This document shows, piece after piece, positions 41,544 through 49,613 of a stretch of 64,000 nt of DNA. The translations under genes were made by a program, and so were the position numbers. Under the pieces are notes generated by a model. That model saw only the letters and a program-made list of their open reading frames with translations, was not told where the DNA came from and ran no database searches. This DNA comes from Nocardia huaxiensis (GTDB lineage: Bacteria > Actinomycetota > Actinomycetes > Mycobacteriales > Mycobacteriaceae). The stretch covers positions 2,356,001 through 2,420,000 of the forward strand of contig NZ_CP059399.1 in assembly GCF_013744875.1 (NCBI RefSeq). The letters are read 5' to 3'. Each line of letters begins with the position of its first letter. Positions within the stretch are counted from its first letter, which is position 1.

Positions 41544-43170
41544 TGAGCGATAGTGAGTATCGCTCGGTGGCGGCCCGAACGGTCTTGGCCACCGACGGGT
41601 GCCGCTCGCTGCCGGAGCGGTCCGGCCGCCCGCAGGGGCCGGTGCCGAGACAGCGCTTCTCACCCGCCACACGGTCCCGATGCGCTGCGCTCGCCAGGCT
41701 CGAGGGTTGGCCCGCCACGCTCCGCTGTGCGTGGCGGGGACCGCTCGAGTGACGCGAGAGCTTCACCCCGAGTCCGCGTCGACCGATTGCCACCGCCGCT
41801 CCATGATGGACCGACACGATAGCATCGGAAGTATTGGATTGTGCTTGTAAAGGTTTGCGCCAGTAACGGTTCCCGGCCTTACTGGTGTAGGCCGGATCGA
41901 CCGCAACCACCGCCAACATACGACGGGCGGCCATGGCGCACAACCGATCCCGGAACCTCGCGGTCGGAATGCCGGCGACCGCGTGCCGGAATCGCTTGCC
42001 GCGTCGCCCGCGTCCCATGGTTTCGCGGCCGGTGGCGCGGGCGTCGGCGAAGTTCAGGTTCTCGATCACGATCGCGGTGCATCCGGCGTATTCGGCCCGG
42101 TCCAGGATTGCGGTGAGTGCGGTGCGCAGGTGCCCGTCGCGGCGGGAGGCCGAACTCCCCTGTCCGGACAAGGCGATGGTGGCCGGAGTGCCGATCGGGT
42201 TGCCGGAGGAGTCGAGTGCGCAGGTGGCAAGGTGCCCGTCGTTGAGATCGATCCCGAGTACCCGCCCGGCCCGCAGCGCGGCGAGCGGGGGTGGCAGAGT
42301 GGGTTCGAGGGTCCAGGATGCGTCCAAATACCAGCGGTCACGGTCCGGGTCGTAGGTGATGTCGTAGCGCACCGCCCGACTACCCTCGATCCGCTCCTGC
42401 CACTGCATACCCTGGTGATGAAACTCCACCGGGGCGGCGAGGGTCAGATGGGTGCCGAGTCGATCGGCCAGTGCGGCGGGCACTTTGATCCGCAGATGTC
42501 TGGTTCCCGGTGTGACACGCAGGGTTTCGTTGCCGCCAATCTTGCCGGTTTCCCCGTCGGCGGTCAGGAACATGCGTGTTGCATCCCAGGCTTGCCTCCA
42601 CTGTTCGGGGGAGATTCCGGCGTCGTCGAGGTGGTTGCGGGTGCGCCACAACCGTTTTCCGCCCATTACTATCGAGGGACGGCCTTCGGCGAGGGCGGCA
42701 TGGACTTTGCCGGCACGTTCTTGCAGCACCTGCAGCCGTCGGGTCTTGGCGAACCATTCGGCCTCGTCCCGATAGCCAGTGATCTTGCCAGCGCGTTCGC
42801 GCGGAGCCAGCGCGCAGCGGGCGGACAGTGTCGCGATGGCCGCGTCCAATCCCGACGCGTGCGCGGTCAAAGCCCGTATCCCGGACTGGTATTGGTCCTC
42901 CACTGCGCGGGTGATCGTTCCGGCCCATCGTGAGGAGTTCTCGGCTGTCACCGCGCGTTTGCGGTCGGCGCGGTACGCGCTCTGCTGTCTACGGTCCAGG
43001 GTGCCCAGCGCGATGCGGGCGGCGAGTTCGCGTCGATAGACGTGGCCGTTGAACTCCCCGATCTCGCGCACGGTCCGGGCCTCGTCAGCGGTCAGGTGCA
43101 GGCGTGTGCGGATCCGTACACCGGCGGGAGCGGCTACCACGAACGGCGCCCCACGTCGGGACCTACCCAC
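41536..43170 (-). CDS. tnpB: Stand-alone TnpB-like RuvC nuclease (IS605 OrfB family)
   Basis: A 544-codon gene starting at GTG 43170 behind GGAGGGG. The first 270 residues are a TnpB-like recognition region; the RuvC domain follows with D308 in GIDLN and E370 in VIENLNF. The usual third segment, D..NAA.NI..RG, reads SVHHGAAVAIGRRG, with His at the Asp position and D449 a few residues upstream; similar actinobacterial TnpB relatives share this HH pattern. No CxxC zinc finger is seen (AVDPAYTSKAG...). The last 75 codons coincide with a highly structured segment, possibly the guide RNA region. No tnpA transposase is nearby, so mobility would need help. Confidence 0.82.
   Translation of the reverse strand: MGRSRRGAPFVVAAPAGVRIRTRLHLTADEARTVREIGEFNGHVYRRELAARIALGTLDRRQQSAYRADRKRAVTAENSSRWAGTITRAVEDQYQSGIRALTAHASGLDAAIATLSARCALAPRERAGKITGYRDEAEWFAKTRRLQVLQERAGKVHAALAEGRPSIVMGGKRLWRTRNHLDDAGISPEQWRQAWDATRMFLTADGETGKIGGNETLRVTPGTRHLRIKVPAALADRLGTHLTLAAPVEFHHQGMQWQERIEGSRAVRYDITYDPDRDRWYLDASWTLEPTLPPPLAALRAGRVLGIDLNDGHLATCALDSSGNPIGTPATIALSGQGSSASRRDGHLRTALTAILDRAEYAGCTAIVIENLNFADARATGRETMGRGRRGKRFRHAVAGIPTARFRDRLCAMAARRMLAVVAVDPAYTSKAGNRYWRKPLQAQSNTSDAIVSVHHGAAVAIGRRGLGVKLSRHSSGPRHAQRSVAGQPSSLASAAHRDRVAGEKRCLGTGPCGRPDRSGSERHPSVAKTVRAATERYSLSLNE
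41545..41790 (-). ncRNA. Candidate TnpB-associated guide RNA (structured 3' end)
   Basis: Structured DNA overlapping the 3' end of tnpB, in the position where TnpB omega-RNAs begin. Hairpins: perfect GAGCGATA/TATCGCTC with a 5-base loop (41545-41565), and perfect CCCGCCACGC/GCGTGGCGGG with an 8-base loop (41711-41738), flanked by CTCGAG copies. A CCGGCC/GGCCGG pair lies between. The coding sequence here gives an Arg/Ser/Gly-rich tail with no fold. RNA function is inferred from family behaviour; expression is not shown. Confidence 0.4.
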
Positions 43171-43247
43171 GTTCCACCCCTCCTAGGCAACCGCCGCGAC
43201 AAACTATGACGTGAGATCTGCGATCAATATCAAGCAGCCTATCCACC

Positions 43248-43261
43248 CGAACGTATGTTCG
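43248..43261. promoter_or_regulatory. LexA/SOS-box-like site
   Basis: CGAAC-GTAT-GTTCG matches the Gram-positive SOS box CGAACRNRYGTTYG at every position. It is 78 bases upstream of the tnpB start, on the divergent side of the permease promoter. If functional it would make tnpB DNA-damage inducible. Confidence 0.6.
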
Positions 43262-43357
43262 CTCACAATTCGCGAAACAGCAGCAATCCTTAACGGGACC
43301 GCCGGTTCGGGAAAGCCGGTCGGGCGCTTGAACATAGCGTTGTCCAGCAGGTTGCTG

Positions 43358-43375
43358 AACTGGTTCGTACCAGTT
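43358..43375. promoter_or_regulatory. AACTGGT/ACCAGTT inverted repeat upstream of permease
   Basis: Perfect 7-base arms around a 4-base TCGT centre. The TGGT-N4-ACCA core resembles GntR-family operators. It lies 205 bases upstream of the permease start; regulator unknown. Confidence 0.45.
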
Positions 43376-43579
43376 GGTGATACGGTTCCGTGTGACGCCG
43401 ACAACTCAGGTCTCCACCCGAGATCGAGAGCAGTAACCGGGACCGGGACCAGCAATTCTGTCTTGTGGTTGCTCGCGCAGGCGAACAAACCTGACACCGG
43501 ACTGATGCGTTTTGGACCAAGACAGCGATGGCCGGGTATGAACTGAATTGTTGCCGAGAAGCCAAAGCTAGGAGAAACA

Positions 43580-45118
43580 GTGGCGATATCGGAACCTGCG
43601 CCGGAGGCCACCGGGCCGGCCGCCCAGCGCAGCACCGGAATCTTCCGCACCAAATCCGTCGAGCAGTCCATTCGCGACACCGACGAGCCCGATGCCAAAC
43701 TCCGCAAGGATCTGACCTCGTGGGACCTCACCATCTTCGGTGTGGCCGTCGTGGTCGGCGCGGGCATCTTCACCCTCACCGCGCGCACCGCCGGCAACCT
43801 TGCCGGACCCGCGGTCTCGCTGGCCTTCGTCTTCGCCGCCGTCGCCTGCGGCCTGGCCGCCCTCTGCTACGCGGAATTCGCCTCCACCGTGCCGGTCGCG
43901 GGCAGCGCGTACACCTTCTCCTACGCCACCTTCGGTGAGGTCATCGCCTGGATCATCGGCTGGGACCTCATCCTCGAATTCGCGCTCGGCACATCGGTTG
44001 TCGCCAAGGGCTGGTCGCAGTACCTGGGCGTGGTGCTGGGCGGGCATCAGCCGATCTGGCACTTCGGATCGGTGAAATTCGACTGGGGCGCGGTGCTGCT
44101 CATCGCCATTCTGACCGTGCTGCTGGTGCTCGGCACCAAGCTGTCCTCGCGGGTGTCGGCGGTGGCCGTGGCCATCAAGCTGGCGGTCATCGCGCTCGTG
44201 GTCGTGGTCGGCGCGACCTACTTCAAGGTCGACAATCTGAAGCCGTTCATCCCCGAGTCCGTTCCGGGCGACGACGGCGGCGCGAGTGCTCTGCGTCAGT
44301 CGCTGTTCTCGCTCGTCACCGGGAGCGGCCACAGCACCTTCGGCTGGTACGGCCTGCTCGCGGCGGCCTCCATCGTCTTCTTCGCCTTCATCGGCTTCGA
44401 CGTGGTCGCTACCGCCGCCGAGGAGACCAAGGATCCGCAGCGCAATGTGCCGCGCGGCATCCTCGGCTCGCTCGCCATCGTGACCGTGCTCTACGTGGCC
44501 GTGTCGCTGGTGCTCACCGGCATGGTGTCCTACAAGGACCTGCAGGGTGAGAACGCCACGCTGGCAACGGCTTTCGCCATCCACGGCGTCGACTGGGCCA
44601 AGAACGTCATCTCCATCGGCGCGCTGGCCGGTCTGACCACCGTCGTCATGGTGCTGTTCCTGGGTCAGACCCGGGTGCTGTTCGCCATGTCCCGCGACGG
44701 CCTCATGCCGCGCAGCCTCGCCAAGACCGGCGCCAAGGGCACCCCGGTGCGGATCACCGTCATCGTCGGCGTCATCTGCGCCCTGCTCGCCGGTTTCGTG
44801 GACTTCGGCACCCTCGAAGAGATGGTCAATATCGGCACGCTGTTCGCCTTCGTGCTGGTGTCGCTCGGCGTGATCGTGCTGCGCCGCACCCGGCCGGACC
44901 TGAAGCGCGGCTTCCGGGTGCCGCTGGTGCCGTTCGTGCCGATCCTGTCCGTGATCGCCTGCGCCTGGCTCATGTTCAACCTGTCGGTGGAGACCTGGCT
45001 GCGATTCATCGTGTGGATGGCGCTGGGCATGGTCGTCTACTTCGCCTACGGCCGCAAGCACTCGCTGCTCGGCAAGGCGCAGGAGCTGATCGGAAAAACC
45101 GGAAGTTCCGCAAAATAG
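43580..45118 (+). CDS. APC-superfamily amino-acid permease
   Basis: A 512-residue permease, GTG start at 43580 with AGGAG 5-10 bases upstream. About twelve helices; helix 1 carries the amino-acid-binding VVVGAGIFTLTARTAG, and PVAGSAYTFSYATFGEVIAWIIGWDLILEFALG is the family signature seen in cationic amino acid transporter-like permeases (YhdG/CAT type). The C-terminal domain ends at SLLGKAQELIGKTGSSAK. The substrate, perhaps basic or branched-chain amino acids, is not determinable. It stands alone with a 5' region of about 400 bases shared with tnpB. Confidence 0.87.
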   Translation: MAISEPAPEATGPAAQRSTGIFRTKSVEQSIRDTDEPDAKLRKDLTSWDLTIFGVAVVVGAGIFTLTARTAGNLAGPAVSLAFVFAAVACGLAALCYAEFASTVPVAGSAYTFSYATFGEVIAWIIGWDLILEFALGTSVVAKGWSQYLGVVLGGHQPIWHFGSVKFDWGAVLLIAILTVLLVLGTKLSSRVSAVAVAIKLAVIALVVVVGATYFKVDNLKPFIPESVPGDDGGASALRQSLFSLVTGSGHSTFGWYGLLAAASIVFFAFIGFDVVATAAEETKDPQRNVPRGILGSLAIVTVLYVAVSLVLTGMVSYKDLQGENATLATAFAIHGVDWAKNVISIGALAGLTTVVMVLFLGQTRVLFAMSRDGLMPRSLAKTGAKGTPVRITVIVGVICALLAGFVDFGTLEEMVNIGTLFAFVLVSLGVIVLRRTRPDLKRGFRVPLVPFVPILSVIACAWLMFNLSVETWLRFIVWMALGMVVYFAYGRKHSLLGKAQELIGKTGSSAK

Positions 45119-45267
45119 GTAGCTGATCGGGTGCTCGAGTTGGGTGCCGGTGGTGTGTCGGCGCGGTTCTACCTCACGAAATGCGGTTCAATTGTTTCGC
45201 ATAGTGAGAGTTGGATCACCGTTCCGTCCCCACCAGCACCCCTTCAGCATCCGAGAGGAACCCGATC

Positions 45268-45561
45268 GTGAGCATGCTCCTCGCCGTGCACGACGCGTAC
45301 ACGAACGTGGTCGCGCAGATCGGCAACCCGACACCGGAAACGCCGCCGGTCGCTGACAAGCTGATGAAATTGGTTCGCTACTTCACCTGGTTCACCATGC
45401 TCTCCGGCGTCACCGCCATCACCTACGGCGGCGGCCGGTTCGCCTGGGAGAAGTGGAGCGGCGGCGGGCTCGAATCACCGAAGATGGTGGCGGGAGCCAT
45501 GATCGGCGGCGCGACCGCCACCAGCGCCGGGACCATCATGAACACGGTCATCGGGGGCTAG
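45268..45561 (+). CDS. Small membrane protein, VirB2/TrbC-pilin-like
   Basis: A 97-residue protein from the GTG at 45268 (GAGAGGAA 8 bases upstream; an ATG at 45274 is an alternative). Two hydrophobic segments, YFTWFTMLSGVTAITYGGG and KMVAGAMIGGATATSAGTIMNTVI, are joined by a short basic loop FAWEKWSGGG. The size and topology match small VirB2/TrbC-like proteins of actinobacterial conjugation and secretion systems, but no other type IV secretion gene is present here, so it may be an unrelated small membrane protein. The gene ends in a strong terminator. Confidence 0.6.
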   Translation: MSMLLAVHDAYTNVVAQIGNPTPETPPVADKLMKLVRYFTWFTMLSGVTAITYGGGRFAWEKWSGGGLESPKMVAGAMIGGATATSAGTIMNTVIGG

Positions 45562-45573
45562 ACACGAGCAAGC

Positions 45574-45606
45574 CAGCGAGTGCGCCGGATTCCGGCGCAC
45601 TCGCTG
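45574..45606. terminator. Bidirectional terminator between convergent genes
   Basis: Near-perfect 16-base arms starting CAGCGAGTGCGCCGG with a loop of at most 3 bases, followed on the plus strand by TCGTTTC. It sits between the pilin-like gene and the minus-strand DUF305 gene (stop at 45613) and can serve both. Confidence 0.85.
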
Positions 45607-45612
45607 TCGTTT

Positions 45613-46251
45613 CTAGGACTGCGTCAGCATGCGGGTCATCTGGTCGATCTCGGCCTGCTGGCCGGAGATGATGGCCTGCGCCATGGCCTTCGCGTCGGCA
45701 TTGGCGCCATTGGCCAGCTCGGTCTGGGCCATGGTGACCGCACCCTTGTGGTGCTCGATCATCATCTGCATCCACATCTTGTCGAAGGCCGTGCCGGACA
45801 TGCCTGCCAGATCCTTCATCTGCTGGTCGGTCATCATGCCGTCCATGTGATGACCGCCCATGTCGGCGCTGGGCGCGGGCTTGCCGAAAGCGGCCAGCAG
45901 CGTGGTGATCTGCTGCATCTCGGGGGACTGGGCCTTCTCGACATTCGCGGCGAGGGTGATCAGTTCCTGATTCTGCGAGCGGCTGGGCACCAGCTTCGCC
46001 ATGTCCACGGCCTGCGCGTGATGCGGGTACATCATCTGCAGGAAGGTGACATCGGCGTCGTTGAAGTCGGTGCGGGTGGCGGCCTGCGCGGAGGTGCTCG
46101 TCATGCTGCCGTGGTCCATGCCCGGCATGGTGGCGCTCGAGGTGGTCGAGGTGGCGTCGCTCGGCTCCTGGCTGTTGCTACAGCCTGCGGCGAGCAGGGC
46201 GACGGCCGAGGTTCCGGCGATGAGGGCAAGCTTCATACGGGTGCTGAACAT
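45613..46251 (-). CDS. DUF305-family lipoprotein, likely metal-linked
   Basis: A 212-residue protein starting at ATG 46251 (AAGGAG 7 bases upstream). The signal peptide ends in a lipobox (VALLAAGC, Cys near residue 24), so it is a surface lipoprotein. The mature part is a DUF305 domain: FLQMMYPHHAQAVDMA near residue 75 and MWMQMMIEHHKGAVTMAQTEL near residue 160, each with a His pair on a Met-rich helix, and a Met/His-rich middle (HMDGMMTDQQMKDLAGMSG). DUF305 proteins are often found with copper resistance genes; Met and His richness fits copper binding. It is in an operon with the DUF6153-like gene. Confidence 0.85.
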   Translation of the reverse strand: MFSTRMKLALIAGTSAVALLAAGCSNSQEPSDATSTTSSATMPGMDHGSMTSTSAQAATRTDFNDADVTFLQMMYPHHAQAVDMAKLVPSRSQNQELITLAANVEKAQSPEMQQITTLLAAFGKPAPSADMGGHHMDGMMTDQQMKDLAGMSGTAFDKMWMQMMIEHHKGAVTMAQTELANGANADAKAMAQAIISGQQAEIDQMTRMLTQS

Positions 46252-46304
46252 GGCTGTACTCCTTGAGAATTGGTGAGGATTCGGAAAAGGGCATGGGTCG
46301 CCCA

Positions 46305-46754
46305 TCAGATCCGCAGAATTGCCAATTCGGCCAAGGTGAGATGTGTCCACGGCGGTGGACGCGCGCGCGAGCGGCGCAGCCGCCGGGCCTGCACGGTCGC
46401 GGGCGGATCGCGGCGCAATCCGGCCCAGCCCAGCAGGATGAGACCCACGCCCAGCAACAGGGCGGCCAGGACGAACACGCAGGCGTGCACTGCGGCGTGG
46501 GCGCCGCAATCACCGCAAGCGGGGGCGGCCTGATGGCCGGGGCTCGTGGCGGCCATGGCTTCGTGGCCGGTGCCGGTCATGGCTTCGTGGTCGGCCACGG
46601 TCATGACCGAGGCCATCGCCTGGTGCTCGTGGTGGCTCGATTCGCCGTGTGACATGCCGAAAACGGCAATGTGCATGGCCACGATCCCGGCCAGGAGCGC
46701 GAACAGCCCGAACGCCCGGATGTACCGGGTTTCGGGTGCGGACTGTTCGGTCAT
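46305..46754 (-). CDS. DUF6153-like His-rich membrane protein
   Basis: A 149-residue protein starting at ATG 46754. Helix 1 ([22 protein letters not shown]) is followed by a His-rich segment ([19 protein letters not shown]), then [35 protein letters not shown], and a basic C-tail. This is the DUF6153 layout: one N-terminal anchor, a His/Cys-rich extracytoplasmic loop and one more helix. The gene is 53 bases upstream of the DUF305 gene in the same direction. A metal-related role is likely, copper most probably. Confidence 0.75.
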   Translation of the reverse strand: MTEQSAPETRYIRAFGLFALLAGIVAMHIAVFGMSHGESSHHEHQAMASVMTVADHEAMTGTGHEAMAATSPGHQAAPACGDCGAHAAVHACVFVLAALLLGVGLILLGWAGLRRDPPATVQARRLRRSRARPPPWTHLTLAELAILRI

Positions 46755-46792
46755 ACGTCCCAGTCTAGTGAGGTGGTCCGGCGCTGACGCGG

Positions 46793-46807
46793 TACCCCCT
46801 CCTGGTA
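46793..46807. promoter_or_regulatory. Degenerate CsoR-like palindrome upstream of DUF6153-like gene
   Basis: TACC and GGTA arms around a pyrimidine-rich centre (TACCCCCTCCTGGTA), 39 bases before the DUF6153-like start. Weaker than the site at 28674-28690 but similar; copper control is a hypothesis only. Confidence 0.35.
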
Positions 46808-46872
46808 TCGCAGGGGACGCGCCCGCGCTCGCTGCCGCGAGTATCCGCAGTTCGGCCGGTAGCCTGGCGGCC

Positions 46873-47790
46873 GTGTCACAGCGCGAACTGGTCGTTCTCG
46901 GAACCGCCAGCCAAGTACCGACCAAGCAGCGCAATCACAATGGCTACCTACTGCGGTGGGACGCCGAGGGGATGCTGTTCGACCCGGGGGAGGGCACACA
47001 GCGGCAGATGATCTACGCCGGGGTCTCGGCCACCGACATCACCCGCATCGGCATCACCCACTTCCACGGCGACCACAGCCTCGGCCTGGCCGGTGTCGCC
47101 CAGCGCATCAGCCTCGACAGGGTGCCGCACCCCGTCGACGTCTACTACCCGGCCTCCGGCGAACAGTTCTTCCAGCGCCTCACCCACTCCACCGCCTACC
47201 ACCAGACCGCCGAACTGCGCGCACACCCCATCACCGAACGAGGCGAACTCCCCGCTCCCGGAGCAGGTTTCACCCTCACCACCGCCCCGCTCTCGCACCC
47301 CGTCGAAGCCTTCGGCTACCGCATCACCGAACCCGACGGCCGTCGCATCGTCCCGGAACGCCTGCGCGAATTCGGCATTTCCGGTCCAGCGGTGGGCCTG
47401 CTCCAGCGGGAGGGCGGCATCGACCTCGACGGCCGCACCATCGCTCTCGAAGAGGTCAGCGAACCCCGCCCCGGCCAGAGCTTCGCCTTCATCATGGACA
47501 CCCGCCTCTGCGGCGGCGTCCACGAACTCGCCGAGGGGGTCGACATGCTGGTCATAGAGGCCACCTTCACCGACGCCGACGAGCGCCTCGCCAAGGAGTT
47601 CGGCCACCTCACCGCCCGCCAGGCGGGTGCGGTCGCCGCCCGCGCCGGGGCCCGGACCCTGGTCCTCACCCACTTCTCCCAGCGCTACCGCACCCTCGAC
47701 GATCACCTGACCGAGGCCCGCGCCGAGTACGCCGGTGAGATCGTCGTAGCCGAAGACCTGATGCGGATTCCGCTTCCGCCACGCCGCTGA
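46873..47790 (+). CDS. rnz: Ribonuclease Z (tRNA 3'-endonuclease)
   Basis: A 305-residue metallo-beta-lactamase-fold nuclease, cleaving the 3' trailer of tRNA precursors. GTG start at 46873. Metal ligands: [10 protein letters not shown] (H63, H65, D67, H68), further His in LSHP and Asp in IMDTRL, late His in THFSQRY. The N-terminus ([27 protein letters not shown]) is characteristic of the long-arm-lacking bacterial type. It is followed by the DUF885 peptidase gene with a gap of 17 bases. Confidence 0.93.
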   Translation: MSQRELVVLGTASQVPTKQRNHNGYLLRWDAEGMLFDPGEGTQRQMIYAGVSATDITRIGITHFHGDHSLGLAGVAQRISLDRVPHPVDVYYPASGEQFFQRLTHSTAYHQTAELRAHPITERGELPAPGAGFTLTTAPLSHPVEAFGYRITEPDGRRIVPERLREFGISGPAVGLLQREGGIDLDGRTIALEEVSEPRPGQSFAFIMDTRLCGGVHELAEGVDMLVIEATFTDADERLAKEFGHLTARQAGAVAARAGARTLVLTHFSQRYRTLDDHLTEARAEYAGEIVVAEDLMRIPLPPRR

Positions 47791-47807
47791 CCCCCACCCC
47801 ACGGGGC

Positions 47808-49496
47808 ATGATGGTTCGCATGGATGCGCACGAGGAACTCATCGCTCTTGCCGACCGCTACTGGGACACCATGCTGGAGTCCGCGCCGAGTGAGGCGACT
47901 CTGTTGGGGGACAGGCGATTCGACGATCGCATCGAGGATCTGTCGGAGGAAGCGGAACAGCGGCTGCTGGGGAACTGGCGCGGGCTGCTGGCCGAGGTGG
48001 AGGCCCTCGACCCGGAACGGCTGACTGCCGAGGACCGGGTCACGCGGAGCCTGCTGCGGACCGAATTGTCCTCCGCCGTGGATACTTTGGAGTGGCGGCC
48101 GGTCGAACTCGCCTCGGATCAGATGACCGGTGTGCACGCGGGCATGCTCACCATGGCCCCGCAGCTCAACGCACCCGAGCCGGAGAACGCCTTGCGGCTG
48201 GTGCGACGCTACCGCCAGTTCGGTGAGCTCATGACGCAGGCCACGCAACGCTTCCGGGCCGGTCTCGCGGCGGGCCGCACCCCCGCCAGGATCGCGATTC
48301 AGCGCTCGCTCAATCAACTCGACGGCTATCTGGCCTCCGACCTTGCCGGTGACCCCTTCGCCACCTTCCCGGGCCCGGTGGACTGGGATGGCGAAAAGGC
48401 TTGGCGCGCAGACTTGTCCGATGTCGTACGTGACGTCATCCGGCCCGCCTTCGCCGCCTACCGCGACGTGCTGGCCAACGACCTGCTGCCCGCCGCCCGC
48501 TCCGACGAACAGCCGGGTCTGTGCTGGCTGGGCGAGGACGGCGCCGATATCTACCGCCGTCTCCTGAAGCATCACACCACCCTCCCGGACCTGGGCGCGG
48601 AAGAGATCCATCAGCTCGGCCTGGACGAATTGGCCGGTCTCCGTGCGGAATACGCCGAAGTCGGCGGCCGCCTGTTCGGACTCACCGAACTGACCGAGAT
48701 CTTCACCCGTCTGCGCGAGGACTCCGCTCTGCGTTACGGCGACGGCGAGGAGATCATGACCGACGCCCGCCGGTATCTGGCCTCCGCGCAGGCCGAGATG
48801 GGCAACTGGTTCGGCCGCCTGCCGCGGCAGAGCTGCGACATCCTGCCGGTGCCGGAGTTCCTGGCCGCGGATGCGCCTGCGGCGTACTACTTTCCGCCCG
48901 CGGCCGACGGTTCGCGCCCCGGCGCGTACTACGTCAACACTCATGAGCCCAAGGGCAAGAACCGCTACGAGACCGCATCGGTGGCCTACCACGAGGCCAT
49001 TCCCGGTCACCATCTCCAGCTCACCATCGCCAACGAACTGGATCACCTGCCGCGCTTCCAGCGCATGTCGTTCTCCAATACCGCTTTCGTGGAGGGCTGG
49101 GCGCTCTACACCGAGCGGCTCGCCGACGAAATGGGTTTGTACCCGGACGATCTCGCGCGCATCGGCATGCTGGCCGCGGATTCGTGGCGGTCCTGCCGAC
49201 TGGTGGTCGACACCGGTCTGCATGCCAAGGGCTGGAGCCGGCAGCAGGCCGTGGACTTCATGGTCGCCAATGCTCCGGTGAGCGTGGCGGAGATCATGAC
49301 CGAGGTGGACCGGTACATCGCCATGCCGGGGCAGGCGGTGGCCTACAAGGTCGGTCAGCTGGAGATCCGGCGGCAGCGCGCGTCGGCCGAGCAGCGGCTG
49401 GGTGATGCCTTCGATATCAAGCGTTTTCACGACGTGGTGCTCGGTTCGGGCTCGGTGAGCCTGCCGGTGCTCCGGGAACTCGCCGCCACCCTGTGA
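47808..49496 (+). CDS. DUF885-family metalloprotease-like protein
   Basis: A 562-residue protein. The signature is AYHEAIPGHHLQ near residue 395, the HExxPGHH variant of a zinc-protease motif characteristic of DUF885. An acidic helix follows (FVEGWALYTERLADEMGLY), supplying the third ligand. The length of about 560 is usual. A second start (ATG 47820, MDAHEELI) is equally plausible. No signal peptide, so it is probably cytosolic; substrate unknown, perhaps a dipeptidyl-carboxypeptidase-like role. Confidence 0.88.
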   Translation: MMVRMDAHEELIALADRYWDTMLESAPSEATLLGDRRFDDRIEDLSEEAEQRLLGNWRGLLAEVEALDPERLTAEDRVTRSLLRTELSSAVDTLEWRPVELASDQMTGVHAGMLTMAPQLNAPEPENALRLVRRYRQFGELMTQATQRFRAGLAAGRTPARIAIQRSLNQLDGYLASDLAGDPFATFPGPVDWDGEKAWRADLSDVVRDVIRPAFAAYRDVLANDLLPAARSDEQPGLCWLGEDGADIYRRLLKHHTTLPDLGAEEIHQLGLDELAGLRAEYAEVGGRLFGLTELTEIFTRLREDSALRYGDGEEIMTDARRYLASAQAEMGNWFGRLPRQSCDILPVPEFLAADAPAAYYFPPAADGSRPGAYYVNTHEPKGKNRYETASVAYHEAIPGHHLQLTIANELDHLPRFQRMSFSNTAFVEGWALYTERLADEMGLYPDDLARIGMLAADSWRSCRLVVDTGLHAKGWSRQQAVDFMVANAPVSVAEIMTEVDRYIAMPGQAVAYKVGQLEIRRQRASAEQRLGDAFDIKRFHDVVLGSGSVSLPVLRELAATL

Positions 49497-49502
49497 TCCG
49501 GG

Positions 49503-49523
49503 CGCGGCGGTGATCCCGCCGCG
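49503..49523 (+). terminator. Hairpin after the DUF885 gene
   Basis: Perfect CGCGGCGG/CCGCCGCG arms with a 5-base loop, 6 bases past the stop. There is no T-run, so termination efficiency is uncertain. Confidence 0.4.
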
Positions 49524-49613
49524 TCCCACTCCGTAATTCGCCGGTTCCGGAATAGCGAACCCGCCATCGTGTTCGACTCATAAGGTGAGTTGAGCTAACG
49601 AAAGGGGTTGTCG

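Larger units (their letters stand above)
43171..43579. other. 409-base intergenic region between tnpB and the permease
   Basis: No convincing gene. It contains the LexA-type box at 43248-43261 and the inverted repeat at 43358-43375 and must carry the divergent promoters for tnpB and the permease. A minus-strand open frame across 43204-43797 overlaps the permease start and is a shadow. Confidence 0.7.

Noticed and set aside
43355..43368. A third KstR-like core (AAC-N2-GTT) upstream of the permease
   Set aside because: Outer T and A positions of the consensus are not met; it is part of the AACTGGT inverted repeat instead.
45181..45202. ATGCG/CGCAT inverted repeat before the pilin-like gene
   Set aside because: Short 5-base arms with a 12-base spacer are expected by chance in GC-rich DNA.
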